From the NCBI GenBank assembly GCA_002838945.1, contig PGXB01000033.1:1-38908 (forward strand): DNA of 38,908 nucleotides, written 5' to 3'. Below, in pieces: positions 6,540-17,600 of the stretch. The number at the start of each line of letters is the position of its first letter. Position 1 is the stretch's first letter. The notes under the pieces were generated by a model. It searched no databases, was not told the DNA's origin, and saw only the letters and a program-made list of their open reading frames with translations. The stretch comes from a candidate division Zixibacteria bacterium HGW-Zixibacteria-1 (GTDB lineage: Bacteria > Zixibacteria > MSB-5A5 > GN15 > PGXB01). Both the position numbers and the translations under genes were made by a program.

Positions 6540-8555
6540 TTATTTGAGATATCTGTCAAACCATTTCAAGATCCAGTTCAACCTGGCGATTCGCCGATCG
6601 GGGCGGCCATGCCGGGATAATCCATGAGGTTCCCCCGGGAATCTTATAAATTCCACTTTCTTTTTCATCATCATGAGCGTCGCAAAGAGCTGTTCCGCCT
6701 GCTCAATGCTGCATCTGAGGTCATTCTCCGAATGGATGATTAACAAGGGAGTCTTGATTTTTGAGGCGAAAGTCAGGGGAGAGTATTTCCGGTATGTCTC
6801 CTGATCGGTCCAGGGATAACCCTTGAACTCCTTGCTCAAATCATAACCCATATCGGATGAGCCGAAAAATGATTCCAGGTTGACCACCGATCTTTGAGTG
6901 ACCGCCGCCCGAAACCGGTTGGTGTGACCGACAATCCAGTTGGTCATAAAGCCCCCGCATGAACCGCCGGTAACGCCCAGCTTGTTTTTATTCACAAAGG
7001 GCAGCTTTTCCATAAAATCGGTCGCCGACATGCAGTCAAGATAATCGATTTCACCCCAGCAGCCGGTAATCGCATCGGCGAATGTTTCGCCCCGGCCGAC
7101 ACCGCCGCGCGGATTAGTATAAAATACGACATACCCTTTTGTGGCCAGCAGCAACATTTCATGGAAAAAGGTGAAACCGTACTGGGTGCGAGGACCGCCG
7201 TGAATTTCAAGAATTGCGGGGTATTTCCGGTTTTTATTAAAACCTGGAGGTGTAACCAGCCACCCCTGCAGCTCCAAGCCGTCATGAGCCTTAAACCAGA
7301 GCTCTTTCGTTTTGGGCCAGTCGATCCCCGCAAACATTTCTTTATTAGGCGAAACCAGGATTCTTGCCTTGATGTCTCCCTGATAAACAGGCGGCATAAC
7401 CAGCAGATCGGTGGTGACGGTAAGATCGGAAAACACGGCCGCAATTGTTCGGCCCCTGCCATTCATGCTGAAGCCGCGGATATGGCACTTCCGGTGGGTA
7501 ACGCGAGTGGGCAGGCCGCCGCGCGAAGGGACATAAAAGATATGGGTCGAGCCAAGATCCGAGGATGAAAAATATATCTTTTTACCATCCGGTGTCCAGA
7601 ACATCATATTTGCCTGCACTCCTTCGCCGATATCCCCAAGGGTCGAATCATAAGCATGCCGATCATATTTAGGCATTAGATCTTTTGCGGCCGGGCGCCC
7701 GTTTATACCTACGGTCCAGATATGCGTGTTGGTGACGCCCCAGGCGTCATCAGGGTTGTCATGGCCGATGTAGGCTATTCTTTTGCCGTCGGGCGAGAAT
7801 AAGGGGGCGGTCATGGGGCCCTTCGGGGTCGCAATCTTTTTTTCTTTGCCGCCATTTATCGGAATAATAAACAGGTCATCATGCAAAAAATAGAGGTCCG
7901 GATTGGCCGAACGGTTGGAAATAAAGGCGATCCATTTGCCATCAGGCGATACAGTCGGCGAGATCTCATCATGCTTTCCGGTGGTCAGTTGCTTACTGCT
8001 TCCCGAAGCAACGTCGACTTTCCAGATATGATTTCTGTCTTTTGGCAGAAATCCCAACCCGTCAAGACGATAAAATAGGCGGGTGATATGTCTGAAAAGC
8101 GGCGGTTCTTTCTTTTCTTTCTCATCGGTGATTTCGTGGGAATCGTTGTAACGAAACGCAAAAACCAGCTCTTTGCCATCGGGTGTCCAGTTAAGGCCGG
8201 AGAAGGAACCGTCCTTTTCGAGTAATTTCCTTTCCGCTCCTCCTGTTGTCGGAATGACATAAATACCGGACTTTTTGTTGCGGCTGGAGATAAAGGCGAT
8301 CTGGCTGCCGTCGGGCGACCAGACCGGTGAGTGATCGGAGATTTCGCCGAAAGTGTACTGCCGGGTATCGCCACTTTTTATATCAGCTACAAAAAGTCTC
8401 GAGAAATATTTTTTCTTATCGTCCGAGACAGTCTCCATAGTATAAGCTGCTTTGGTTTCGTCGGGCGAAATAGCCACCGAGTTGATTACATTCAACCGGC
8501 AGATATCGGCTGCTTCAAGCAATCGCTTTTTTTTCTTCGTGGTTTTCTTTTTCAT
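6540..8555 (-). CDS. S9 family prolyl-oligopeptidase-type serine peptidase
   Basis: A two-domain peptidase of 671 residues, resembling acylaminoacyl-peptidases and dipeptidyl peptidases (S9C-like). The N-terminal half is a propeller with at least five W/S-P-D-G repeats, for example H-S-P-V-W-S-P-D-G, S-P-T-V-S-P-D-G-K and F-W-T-P-D-G-K. The C-terminal alpha/beta-hydrolase domain has H-G-G-P-R-T as oxyanion region, nucleophile Ser532 in G-G-S-C-G-G, Asp612 in S-E-N-D and His644 in E-P-H-G. There is no signal peptide. The N-terminus is Lys-rich, so it is probably cytoplasmic and cleaves short peptides. The start has GCGGAG upstream. It stands alone on the minus strand. Confidence 0.92.
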   Translation of the reverse strand: MKKKTTKKKKRLLEAADICRLNVINSVAISPDETKAAYTMETVSDDKKKYFSRLFVADIKSGDTRQYTFGEISDHSPVWSPDGSQIAFISSRNKKSGIYVIPTTGGAERKLLEKDGSFSGLNWTPDGKELVFAFRYNDSHEITDEKEKKEPPLFRHITRLFYRLDGLGFLPKDRNHIWKVDVASGSSKQLTTGKHDEISPTVSPDGKWIAFISNRSANPDLYFLHDDLFIIPINGGKEKKIATPKGPMTAPLFSPDGKRIAYIGHDNPDDAWGVTNTHIWTVGINGRPAAKDLMPKYDRHAYDSTLGDIGEGVQANMMFWTPDGKKIYFSSSDLGSTHIFYVPSRGGLPTRVTHRKCHIRGFSMNGRGRTIAAVFSDLTVTTDLLVMPPVYQGDIKARILVSPNKEMFAGIDWPKTKELWFKAHDGLELQGWLVTPPGFNKNRKYPAILEIHGGPRTQYGFTFFHEMLLLATKGYVVFYTNPRGGVGRGETFADAITGCWGEIDYLDCMSATDFMEKLPFVNKNKLGVTGGSCGGFMTNWIVGHTNRFRAAVTQRSVVNLESFFGSSDMGYDLSKEFKGYPWTDQETYRKYSPLTFASKIKTPLLIIHSENDLRCSIEQAEQLFATLMMMKKKVEFIRFPGEPHGLSRHGRPDRRIARLNWILKWFDRYLK

Positions 8556-8664
8556 GTATTCTCCGCTAAGAAAATTGATGAGATTTCTTAATTATATTAA
8601 TGTCGATTATATATTAAGACTTAATGAGAGACGGGTCAACCCGGAACTTTCTTAATTTTCAATG

Positions 8665-8692
8665 TTGACAAATCGGATAAATTTCATATTAT
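8665..8692 (+). promoter_or_regulatory. Promoter of the beta-helix dockerin gene
   Basis: TTGACA (8665-8670), a 16-base spacer and TATTAT (8687-8692). The predicted start near 8700 leaves a short leader with GGGAGAGAG before the ATG at 8724. Confidence 0.65.
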
Positions 8693-8723
8693 TTATTAAA
8701 TCCCACTAACCACCGGGAGAGAG

Positions 8724-9875
8724 ATGAAAAAACTATATGTAATCTTTACGGCTCTCGCTTTGTTGCTTTTGATTATTATTTCTTCTTCATCACGGGCGGA
8801 GACAATTGTCGTTCCCAATGATATGCCCACCATTCAACAGGGAATCGATGATGCCAAAGAGGGCGATACGGTGCTGGTTGCGCCGGGCACTTATATCGAA
8901 AATCTGGATTATTTCGATAAGAGCATCGTCGTAACCACCCTCGGTGGGGCCGATTCGACCTTCTTACAGCCGGCCGACCCCAATGCCATTGCGGTCAATA
9001 TTGCCGGAGGCAACAGCAGTGAAACCGAATTTTCCGGTTTTACTTTGTCCGGAGGAAGCAACAGCCACACCATTTTTATCAATAACGGCGCCTCGCCGGT
9101 TATTAAGAACAACATCTTTTGTTATAACCTGGCTGTCAATAAGCTTGATATTGCGGTTGTCACCTGCTGGGATTCGGTTGGTGTTCCGGTAATCGAACGG
9201 AATATCTTTTATGAAAATCTGGGAAAAGCCTGTGTCTGGGTGATGTATGGTAAGGCCTATATTATCAACAATACTTTCAACGCCAATCAATCGGCGTCGA
9301 TGTGCAACAGCGGGCAGGCGACTTCCTTGAATAATATTGTCAGCGGATCGCTCGGGACCGCCGTGGACGGCAGTTATGCCGAGCTGGATTATGTTTGTTT
9401 TTTCAATAATGATATCGACTTTGGCTGAAGCTGCGTCCCGGGTCTGAATTGCCTTTATGAGGACCCGATGCTGGCCGGTCCGGCCGAGCAAGACTTCAAT
9501 CTGCTGATGGGCTCACCGTGTATAGATGCCGGGCATCCCAGCCCGAGTTATAATGATCCCGATGGATCCCGCAGTGATATCGGCGCCGTTCCGCTGGTTC
9601 CTCCGCCGTTTATCTGCGGCGACGCCGACGGCAGCGGCGCTATCAATGTTCTCGATGCCACCAGCCTGATCAGATATCTATATAAAGGCGGGCCGGCTCC
9701 GATCCCGATTATATCGGGCGACACCGACGGCAGCGGGGCCATTAATCTTCTGGATGTGACGCATTTGATCAGGTTCCTGTACAGTAATGGAGTCGGACCA
9801 ATTTGCGACAATGAATTGAAGGGTCCCCGACATAAATTCGAACCGAAGCGCCCCGGCAATTGTCCGACGAATTAG
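8724..9875 (+). pseudogene. Exported right-handed beta-helix protein with dockerin pair, interrupted by one TGA
   Basis: The frame runs from ATG 8724 to TAG 9875 with one in-frame TGA at 9426-9428. A signal peptide (residues 1-25, cleavage near S-R-A-E) is followed by a pectin-lyase-like beta-helix (about 30-255): P-T-I-Q-Q-G-I-D-D-A-K-E-G-D-T-V-L-V-A-P-G-T-Y opens it and N-N-I/N-T-F repeats follow. The tail holds two dockerin EF-hand segments, G-D-A-D-G-S-G-A-I-N and G-D-T-D-G-S-G-A-I-N. The TGA sits at D-F-G-stop-S-C-V-P-G, where related proteins usually have Gly; GGA to TGA is one change. As read, the protein would lose its dockerin and end at residue 234. Confidence 0.8.
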
Positions 9876-10031
9876 CTTCTAAATCTGTACTTCAGCGCCG
9901 GTCAGTAAGCGGAGTCCAATGATATTTTCGGGCCGTTTTATCGAAATCCATAATTTTTTCTGCCACTCCGGATTTTTAATAAAAAATATTTTATATAGCA
10001 TCGATTTATCTTTACGAGTCCTTATAATTTC

Positions 10032-10059
10032 TTGACAATATTTAATTTATGGCTATATT
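10032..10059 (+). promoter_or_regulatory. Promoter of the C10 peptidase gene
   Basis: TTGACA (10032-10037), a 16-base spacer and TATATT (10054-10059), a near-consensus sigma-70-type promoter about 60 bases before the ATG. Confidence 0.7.
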
Positions 10060-10118
10060 TTCAAAGTACCACCTAAGTTCGCCTGCTATATGAAACGTGC
10101 AAATTTGAAGGGGACACT

Positions 10119-12242
10119 ATGCGCATCCATAATTATGACACCATGTTAAAAATTTGTCTGACCGGTATTATTTTGCTTGCCGCCGCAGTTTCGGTTCATG
10201 CCGAAACCGCCACGTCCGATGAAATGCAATTAGCGGCGCAAAACTGGTTGAATTATCTGACCGTACAGCATGGTGACTGGGGCGGTTCGGCGAATCCGGG
10301 GATTTCCGGATTTGAGGATATTTTAATGAATGACACGCTGATTGCGCATTGTTATCACGTGGCCCCGCTGGGTTATATTATTGTGCCGATACTCAAGGAT
10401 CTTCCTCCGGTTATGGCCTGCTCCGATGAATATGATTTTGAACTTCTGCCGGATGAGAAATTCGGCTTTCCGGCCCTGATCAGGGATGTCCTGCAGCATC
10501 GCGCCCGGCTGTTTGTCGAATTTTACGGCAGCCTTGAGGTGGTTCCGAGCGACAAGGGCGAGCGTCTCCTGGGCGTGGAGCATCGGCAGCAATGGGATTT
10601 CTTCCTGACCGATGAAGCTGTCTTCATGGAAAATCTGACGGCGAAAGCATTGCAGCCGATGGAAGAGTTCGGCCCCCTTCTTACCAGCATCTGGCATCAG
10701 AATACACCTTATAATAATGATTGTCCAATCGGCGACGGGGGGCGGACGGTGGTTGGCTGTGTGGCGACGGCGGCGGCCCAGATTCTGAATTATTATCAAT
10801 GGCCGTCGGAGGGAATCGGCGAGCTGACCTATTACTGGTATGGTGATAATTCATGCGGCGGTTCTTCTCCCGGCCAGTTTTTATCCGCCGATTACAATAA
10901 TCCGTATGACTGGGCCAATATTAAAAACAGTCACAGTGTCAGTGACACTCCCGAACAGAAGGCGGCTGTGGCCGAGTTGTGTTATGAGGTCGGGGTGGCT
11001 TTTATGATGGATTACGGCGCATGCGGCTCAGGGGCTTATACGGCCGATGCCGCAACCGTATTCCCGACTTATTTCCGTTATCATAACTGGACGGAAATTC
11101 ATGAGCGGACCGATTATGGAATTCAAGCCTGGTCGGACATTTTAAGCACGCAGGCCGAGCTGGCGCAGCCGGTCCAGTACCGTATTTATTCGCATTCAAT
11201 CGTGGGTGACGGCTGGAGACAGGTTGAGACATTGAACCAGGTTCATATGAATTACGGCTGGGGCGGAAGCCGCAATGCCTGGTACACGATAGATGCTCTT
11301 CACTGTCCGTGGGAAGGTTGTTCGCAGTGGGTAGAATTCGCCGTCACCAATATTGTCCCTGACCGGGGGGTGCATTTTATCGCGGATACTTTATGGGGTG
11401 CGGTTCCGCTGGATGTTCAGTTCACGGGTGTCAGCGAACTGGCCGTCGACAGCTGGACCTGGGATTTCGGTGACGGGGATTCGGCCTACATTCAGTCGCC
11501 GCTCCATACTTATCATCTTCCCGGCCGCTATAATGTAAAGCTCGAGATATCATCGGGCGGACAGAAAACGAGCTACCAGACATTAAAATATATAACGGCC
11601 CTGGCCGACTCGCTGCTGAGTATAGATGCCATGGGTGACCCCGGCGATACGGTTGAGGTGATTATAAATGCCCGGAACACGGTTCCGCTTCAGTCGCTGC
11701 GTATTCCGGTTGAGTATGCCGGCACTTTAAATCTGGATTATGTGACATTTTCCACCTCGGGATGCCGCACCGATTATTTCGATCAGAGAAAACAGATAAG
11801 TTTCGACCCTTATAACAAGCGAATGACATTTTCATTGCTGAACACCAATACGGCGACACCCGATCTGGTTCCGGGATATGGGCCGATCCTGAAGATCTAT
11901 TTTGTTATTCCCGGCTCGGCCACTATGGATCAGGAATCGGCCATCGAACTTGACGGTTATTCTTCCTATCTGCCCATGTTTTATGGTCCGGTGATAGATT
12001 ATTCGCCCGTGTTTATAAATGGTTCGATTATGTTGGATTATGTGTGCGGAGACGCCAATGCCAACGGCGCGGTCAATCTGCTTGATGTGACATATCTGAT
12101 TAATTACATTTATAAATATGGTCCGCCTCCGATACCGGTCGCGGCAGGTGATCCCAACGGCAACGGCGCGTGCAATCTGCTCGATGTAACTTACCTGATC
12201 AATTATATTTATAAAGGCGGGCCGGCGCCGGTCTGTCCCTAA
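10119..12242 (+). CDS. Exported C10 (streptopain-like) cysteine peptidase with PKD, cohesin-like and dockerin domains
   Basis: A mosaic exported protein of 707 residues. After a signal peptide (to about residue 29, V-H-A-E) comes a streptopain-type propeptide (about 30-180). The catalytic domain (about 185-410) has nucleophile Cys214 in V-V-G-C-V-A-T-A-A-A-Q, His359 in S-H-S-I-V-G-D-G and the family motif N-Y-G-W-G-G (378-383). A PKD domain follows (about 418-495, W-T-W-D-F-G-D-G-D), then a cohesin-like beta domain (about 497-640), then a dockerin pair (about 645-707). The start has AAGGGGA upstream; ATG 10143 is an alternative. The gene lies among other dockerin genes and probably acts at or outside the cell surface. 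Confidence 0.9.
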   Translation: MRIHNYDTMLKICLTGIILLAAAVSVHAETATSDEMQLAAQNWLNYLTVQHGDWGGSANPGISGFEDILMNDTLIAHCYHVAPLGYIIVPILKDLPPVMACSDEYDFELLPDEKFGFPALIRDVLQHRARLFVEFYGSLEVVPSDKGERLLGVEHRQQWDFFLTDEAVFMENLTAKALQPMEEFGPLLTSIWHQNTPYNNDCPIGDGGRTVVGCVATAAAQILNYYQWPSEGIGELTYYWYGDNSCGGSSPGQFLSADYNNPYDWANIKNSHSVSDTPEQKAAVAELCYEVGVAFMMDYGACGSGAYTADAATVFPTYFRYHNWTEIHERTDYGIQAWSDILSTQAELAQPVQYRIYSHSIVGDGWRQVETLNQVHMNYGWGGSRNAWYTIDALHCPWEGCSQWVEFAVTNIVPDRGVHFIADTLWGAVPLDVQFTGVSELAVDSWTWDFGDGDSAYIQSPLHTYHLPGRYNVKLEISSGGQKTSYQTLKYITALADSLLSIDAMGDPGDTVEVIINARNTVPLQSLRIPVEYAGTLNLDYVTFSTSGCRTDYFDQRKQISFDPYNKRMTFSLLNTNTATPDLVPGYGPILKIYFVIPGSATMDQESAIELDGYSSYLPMFYGPVIDYSPVFINGSIMLDYVCGDANANGAVNLLDVTYLINYIYKYGPPPIPVAAGDPNGNGACNLLDVTYLINYIYKGGPAPVCP

Positions 12243-12701
12243 AGAGCGCTTAAATTCGGCGGTGTGTGGAAAATAGTAAGCTGAAATGTAAATTATTGTC
12301 CATAGTTTTTATAAATGTCCCTATAGAATCCGTCTTTCGGAGCCTTCGTTGCTATTCACCAAGCGGGGACAAAATCGTGGCACCAACGGTATCTCTTTGT
12401 CATTCGATCAGCAGGTCATTCCCGGTCTTCATAATTTTCGCCATAACAGAGGGGCTTATATTGGGAAAATATACATATGAACACTTTTTGACGTAAGAAT
12501 TTAGCCTGATGAAACCCATAGTAGTTGACAGGACAAAATTGGCAGGGAAAATGGATGTTGGGCAATTGCGTAAGATGCTTTGTTTCAACAAAATGACGAT
12601 TGGAGCGTTTAAAATAGGAAGGTCTCTGACTCATTGGGAAACCGGATTAAGAAGGTAACATCGAAATGCCTGTAAACAGGGATTGTGCCCGAGGGAGGAG
12701 C
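12243..12701. other. Long intergenic region without a recognised gene
   Basis: A stretch of 459 bases. It contains open frames of 60-76 codons on both strands without binding sites or recognisable products, and one TTGACA (12525-12530) without a credible -10 at the right distance. No hairpin with a T-run was seen. The promoter for the next gene must lie here, but I cannot place it. Confidence 0.55.
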
Positions 12702-14426
12702 ATGAAAAGTCTGACAGAGGTTTTTGCGATAATTTTCTCGTTTTTCCTTATCATGTTTCCAAGTCCGTCCTTGTCGGCCCTTTTATTCTCAAAATCTGAT
12801 ATTTTTGTCGGTGGCAATTGCCAGAATATGGTGGTTGATCTGAATAATGACGGGTTCAACGATTTAGTGACGGACCGGGTGTTTCTCAATAATGGCGGGG
12901 GAGAGTTTCTCCTTTATGATTCGCTGGGGCTTATGGACGGCAGCAATGATGTCAGAGATATCGACAATGACGGCGATTTGGATTTTATAAACTGTTTCGG
13001 CGATTATGTAAATCTTTATCTGAATGACGGCAGCGGGCATTTTAATTATGATACTTCCTACGACGTTTCTCCGGGAGAGGTCTACGGGGGCAGGGTGGCC
13101 GACCTCGATAATGACGGTTTCGTGGATATTGTGGTAAACGGGCATGGCTACAGTTACCAGGCTAATATATTATGGAACTGTGGCGACGGAAGATTTTTGG
13201 TCCAGGGCGTGATGCCTAACGGTATTTCCAAGGATGTTGATGTCGGCGATATCGATAACGATGGTGATTTTGACCTGCTGTGGTCGAATAATGCCAGCGC
13301 CTCGGCCGTTTACACCAATGTTGCCCGAAGAGTGTTTAATTACTCGGTATGGTTCAAAGACACATACAGCAACGGCTACCCGTGGAGCACCTTCACTGAT
13401 CTCAACAGTGACGGCTACCTCGACGTCCTTCTTCTTGAATATCTTACCTATAAGGCCTATCGATATATCAATAACGGCTCCGGTGAGTACACACAATTGG
13501 GAAATCCCACCGGGCAATCGGGTAATTACAGGATTTATCGATCCCCCGATGTTGACTGTGACGGTGATGATGATATTTCGCCCAAGTATTTGAATGACGG
13601 CCTCGGCAATTTAACCTTATCGACGGAAACCTGGCCGTTGTGGATGGGGTTGGGTCATTTAAATGACGACGGTTTTCTGGATGCGGCCAATTGCGATGGC
13701 TATATTTATTACCATCTGGTTTCCGGGGGAACCAATTTTGCCCCGGGAGTGCCCGGAGGATTTACTACTTCGCTTACCGATTCGACCATTACATTTGGCT
13801 GGGAGCCCTCGCTGGACGACCATACTTCCCAGGCTCTTATAAAATATAACCTTCGGATCGGAGTTACGCCCGGAGGAAATGAAATAATGTCGGGAGTGAC
13901 ACCGCCCTGGGCGCCCAATGTCGAACATAACGAACGCTGGACGATTTATATTGACACACGGCTATATTGTGATATTTACTGGTCTGTCCAGGCCCAGGAC
14001 GGCAGTTATCTGCGTTCGGAATGGGCGGCCGAAAGAGTCTTCAGGAATGATCCCGACGGTGATGGGATCGGGTTTGCATGCGATAATTGCCCCGACAACA
14101 CCAATTCATCCCAGTCAGATGTCGATGAGGACGGCTTTGGCGATGTCTGTGACAACTGCGCCAATGTTTATAATCCGGACCAGGCCGATTTGGATAATGA
14201 CGGGACCGGAGATGCCTGCGATTTTCTTTGCGGGGATGGCAATGGCGACGGCATTATTAATATGCTTGACATTTTATTCATTATAAACTATCTTTATAAA
14301 AATGGGCCAGAGGCGGTTCCATTGGAGGCCATGGACGTCGATGGGAACGGGTTTTATAACCTGTTCGATATTATTGTCTTTATTAATTATCTTTATCGAA
14401 ACGGTCCCACTATTCACTGTCCATGA
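12702..14426 (+). CDS. Exported seven-bladed FG-GAP/VCBS propeller with TSP3 repeats and dockerin
   Basis: The product has 574 residues from ATG 12702, preceded by GGGAGGAG and followed by a typical signal peptide (to about L-S-A). Seven Ca-binding blade loops of the type D-x-(D/N)-x-D-G-x-x-D can be counted, starting with D-L-N-N-D-G-F-N-D and ending with H-L-N-D-D-G-F-L-D, which fits one integrin-alpha-like seven-bladed propeller. A fibronectin-III-like segment follows (V-P-G-G-F-T-T to A-A-E-R-V-F), then thrombospondin type-3 Ca-binding repeats (D-P-D-G-D-G-I-G, D-V-D-E-D-G-F-G-D, D-L-D-N-D-G-T-G-D), then a dockerin pair. It is probably a surface adhesin or structural protein. The longer frame from 12666 adds a poor N-terminus. 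Confidence 0.88.
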   Translation: MKSLTEVFAIIFSFFLIMFPSPSLSALLFSKSDIFVGGNCQNMVVDLNNDGFNDLVTDRVFLNNGGGEFLLYDSLGLMDGSNDVRDIDNDGDLDFINCFGDYVNLYLNDGSGHFNYDTSYDVSPGEVYGGRVADLDNDGFVDIVVNGHGYSYQANILWNCGDGRFLVQGVMPNGISKDVDVGDIDNDGDFDLLWSNNASASAVYTNVARRVFNYSVWFKDTYSNGYPWSTFTDLNSDGYLDVLLLEYLTYKAYRYINNGSGEYTQLGNPTGQSGNYRIYRSPDVDCDGDDDISPKYLNDGLGNLTLSTETWPLWMGLGHLNDDGFLDAANCDGYIYYHLVSGGTNFAPGVPGGFTTSLTDSTITFGWEPSLDDHTSQALIKYNLRIGVTPGGNEIMSGVTPPWAPNVEHNERWTIYIDTRLYCDIYWSVQAQDGSYLRSEWAAERVFRNDPDGDGIGFACDNCPDNTNSSQSDVDEDGFGDVCDNCANVYNPDQADLDNDGTGDACDFLCGDGNGDGIINMLDILFIINYLYKNGPEAVPLEAMDVDGNGFYNLFDIIVFINYLYRNGPTIHCP

Positions 14427-14523
14427 GCTTGAAAAAAATAATGACATAAATATGGGGTCGGCGGCACATTATGTGGCGTAGGAATGTACCATGAGGTTTT
14501 GTCCTGTTGGGAATTATCCTTTC

Positions 14524-14552
14524 TTGACACAAATCAATTCCGTGTATATATT
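14524..14552 (+). promoter_or_regulatory. Promoter of the giant propeller gene
   Basis: TTGACA (14524-14529), a 17-base spacer and TATATT (14547-14552), with a leader of about 105 bases to the ATG at 14667. Confidence 0.65.
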
Positions 14553-14666
14553 CTTATGTCTAATACGTGCAGGGTCTTATAAATGTCTTCGCAGTGTTAG
14601 CATTGTCCGAAATTACTGCTGAGCCATCTGGTTCAAAAAAAAGGACTCTATATTGTAAGGTGAGAG

Positions 14667-17600
14667 ATGCTCTGGTATCTCAAAAATCTGGCGGGTGTGC
14701 CGGCCCTGATTATTTTTTTGGGCAGTATTTCTCTATGGGCTCAGGCGCCGCAGGTAATTACTGTTCATCCCCGGCAAAATGAGGTCCATACTTCGTCGAG
14801 TCCGATTATTTCGGTCGAATTCGACATGGACATGGGCCTGTCAAGTGTCAATAGTACCACCATGATTATCAGAGGCGCTTCGACAGGCTATCATGACGGG
14901 ACCTTCTACTTTAGCTCCGGCCTTCGGGCCTTCGCCTTTGAACCATCGGCCGATTTCGCCCCCGGTGAGGTCATAACAGTTCTTCTGACAACCGGCATAA
15001 AATCGCTGCAGGGCATTTCTATGGAGAATAGCTTTAGCTGGTCATTTACCGTTGCGGGCAACGACCGCGGCGGAAACCTGATCGATCATGTTGATTATCC
15101 CGCAGGCGACTATGCATCCTCGATTTATTCGGCCGATATGGATGGCGACGGCGATATTGACCTGGTCACCGGTAACCGGGGTTCCGGAGGGAGCCTGGCA
15201 ATTCTTATGAATGACGGGATCGGTCGGTTCGATAATATGTCGCAGTATCAATTGGATTCCGATCCACAGAAAATCACCTGCGCCGATTTCGATGCTGACG
15301 GGGATCTGGACATCGCCTCGGCCAATTATGACACAGACAATGTTTCGATTTTATTTAACACCGGTGACGGCACAATCGATTATCGTGCCGACTACCCCGC
15401 CGGCCGGTCCGGTGCGGCGATAGCCGCCGCCGACTTTAATGGAGACGGTCTCATTGATATAGCTGTCACCGGATATGACAGCCCAAGAATTCTCCTGATG
15501 ATAAATAACGGAACCGGCGGTTTTGCTGATACCCTATCATATCCCCTGGCCGGCGTGGCGTTATCATTATGCGCCGCAGATCTGGATAATGACGGAGCCA
15601 TTGATATTGCGGCTGCCAATATAGACTCTTCCGGAATCTCAATACTTTACAATAACGGCCAGGGCGCTTTGAATGTAAGACAGGGCCTTTTTCTTGGGGC
15701 GATTGCATATGATGTTCATATTGCCGATTTGAATGGTGATGGGAAAAATGATATCTCTTCGGCCTGCTACAGTACTTCTAAAGTTTCCGTAATTATGAAT
15801 CTTGGCAACAGGATTTTTGCCGGCCGTGTTAATTATACGGTCGGGGGAGGGCCTTATTCGATTACCACGGGTGACCTTGACGGTGACGGGGATCTGGAAC
15901 TGATGACCTCCAATGAATTGAGTGCGGATGCCAGTATTCTACGAAATAACGGCAATGGCGTTTTTTCGATGCCTTCGGCGGCCCCGGTCGGAGCATATCC
16001 CCGGGGGGTTTGTACTTCCGATTTCAATGGTGACGGCGATATCGATGTAGCCGTGGCCAACGGTGTCACGGATGATGTTTCCATCCTGCTCAATCGGCAT
16101 GATTATATTTATCAAACATCCCCCGAAGCGAATTCGATCAGTGAGCCCGGCTCGTGTGAAATTTCGGTCGAATTTGACTCCGATATGGACGCAACTTCAA
16201 TCAATGCATCATCATTTCATGTCTATGGTTCATTATCCGGAGCTTGTTCGGGAAATATTATCTACGATGACGCGACGCGTACGGTAACTCATTACCCTGA
16301 AACAGGACTGTGTTGCGGAGAGACGATTACCGCCGTTCTGACCGGGAATGTCCGGTCAGCAACCGGAATAAATATTTATTCACCTTATGTCTGGTCATTT
16401 ACGGTCGGGGTTTCCGGCGGGACCGGGGCTCTTGGACCGGTAAAAACGGTTGCTTTCGGACTGACGCCGGACGCGATATGCGCATCGGATCTTGACGGCG
16501 ACGGCGATTTAGATATTTCAGCCGCCGTCAATAGTTCGGATGAGATTCTTATTCTCCTGAACGACGGCGAGGGCGGCTTTGAAATCGACACTTCACTGGT
16601 CACAGGTGAGGGGCCGCGATCGGTTTTTTCCGCCGATTTTGACGGCGACGGCGATCTTGACCTTGCCAGTGTTAATTTTGATGCCGGCAATATATCAATA
16701 TTTTCAAATGATAACGATACCGCTTTTCTCCCGCCCGTTTTCTATAATGTGGGCAGTTTCCCTCATGAAATGGTCTCTCGTGATTTTGACGGTGACGGCG
16801 ATCTCGACATCGCGGTAGTCAACGGTGGTTCGGATAATATTACGGTGCTTAAAAATCTGGGCAGCGGAACTTTTTCCAGTGGGGGGCAATATAATGCCGG
16901 TCCCTACCCCAATGCGTTGAGTTCCGGAGATTTTGACGGGGACGGAGATATTGATCTGGCTACGGCCAACCTGGAAGGAAACAATGTATCGATATTATTA
17001 AATAACGGTACCGGTCTTTTTGGCGCCCCCACCATGGTTGCCTGCGGTTACAATCCGCTTGATACCAAAGCCCTCGATCTTGATGGCGACGGCGATCTTG
17101 ATCTGGTTGTTGCCAACGGCGGGACCAGCTACATTTCAGTTCTGCGGAACGGCGGGCAGGGCAACTTTGTTTTCCTGACCCAGGTTAATGTCGGCTTTAA
17201 TCCCAAAGCACTTGCCGCGGGGGATGTAAATCAGGACGGCCGGATTGATTTAATTACGGCCAACTGGGGCTCCAACTCAATTTCGGTTTTGGTCAACAAT
17301 GGGTCGGGGCAGTTGATTCCGTACGGTGAGTATTATGTCGGAATCGATCCTGTTTCGGTCCTTGCGGCCGATTTTGACGGCGACGGCGATCTTGATGTGG
17401 CCACCTCCAACAACAGTGGCAATAATATTTCCATTCTATCCAACCTGGGGATTATAGTCGAATCCACCGTACCGGCAGCCAACGCCCAAAATATTCCCGG
17501 TTCCACGACCATATCCGTAGCCTTCAATGTCGGAATGGATGCGAGCAGCATCAATGACACCACTTTTGTCGTCACCGGCCATCTTACGGGGCGCCATTCC

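Noticed and set aside
9426-9428. TGA as selenocysteine codon
   Set aside because: No convincing SECIS-like hairpin at the proper distance, and the site looks like a Gly position; TGA is a normal stop elsewhere in the window.
12266-12634. Open frames of 60-76 codons on both strands in the 12.2-12.7 kb gap
   Set aside because: No binding sites, no known family, poor codon pattern, mutually overlapping.
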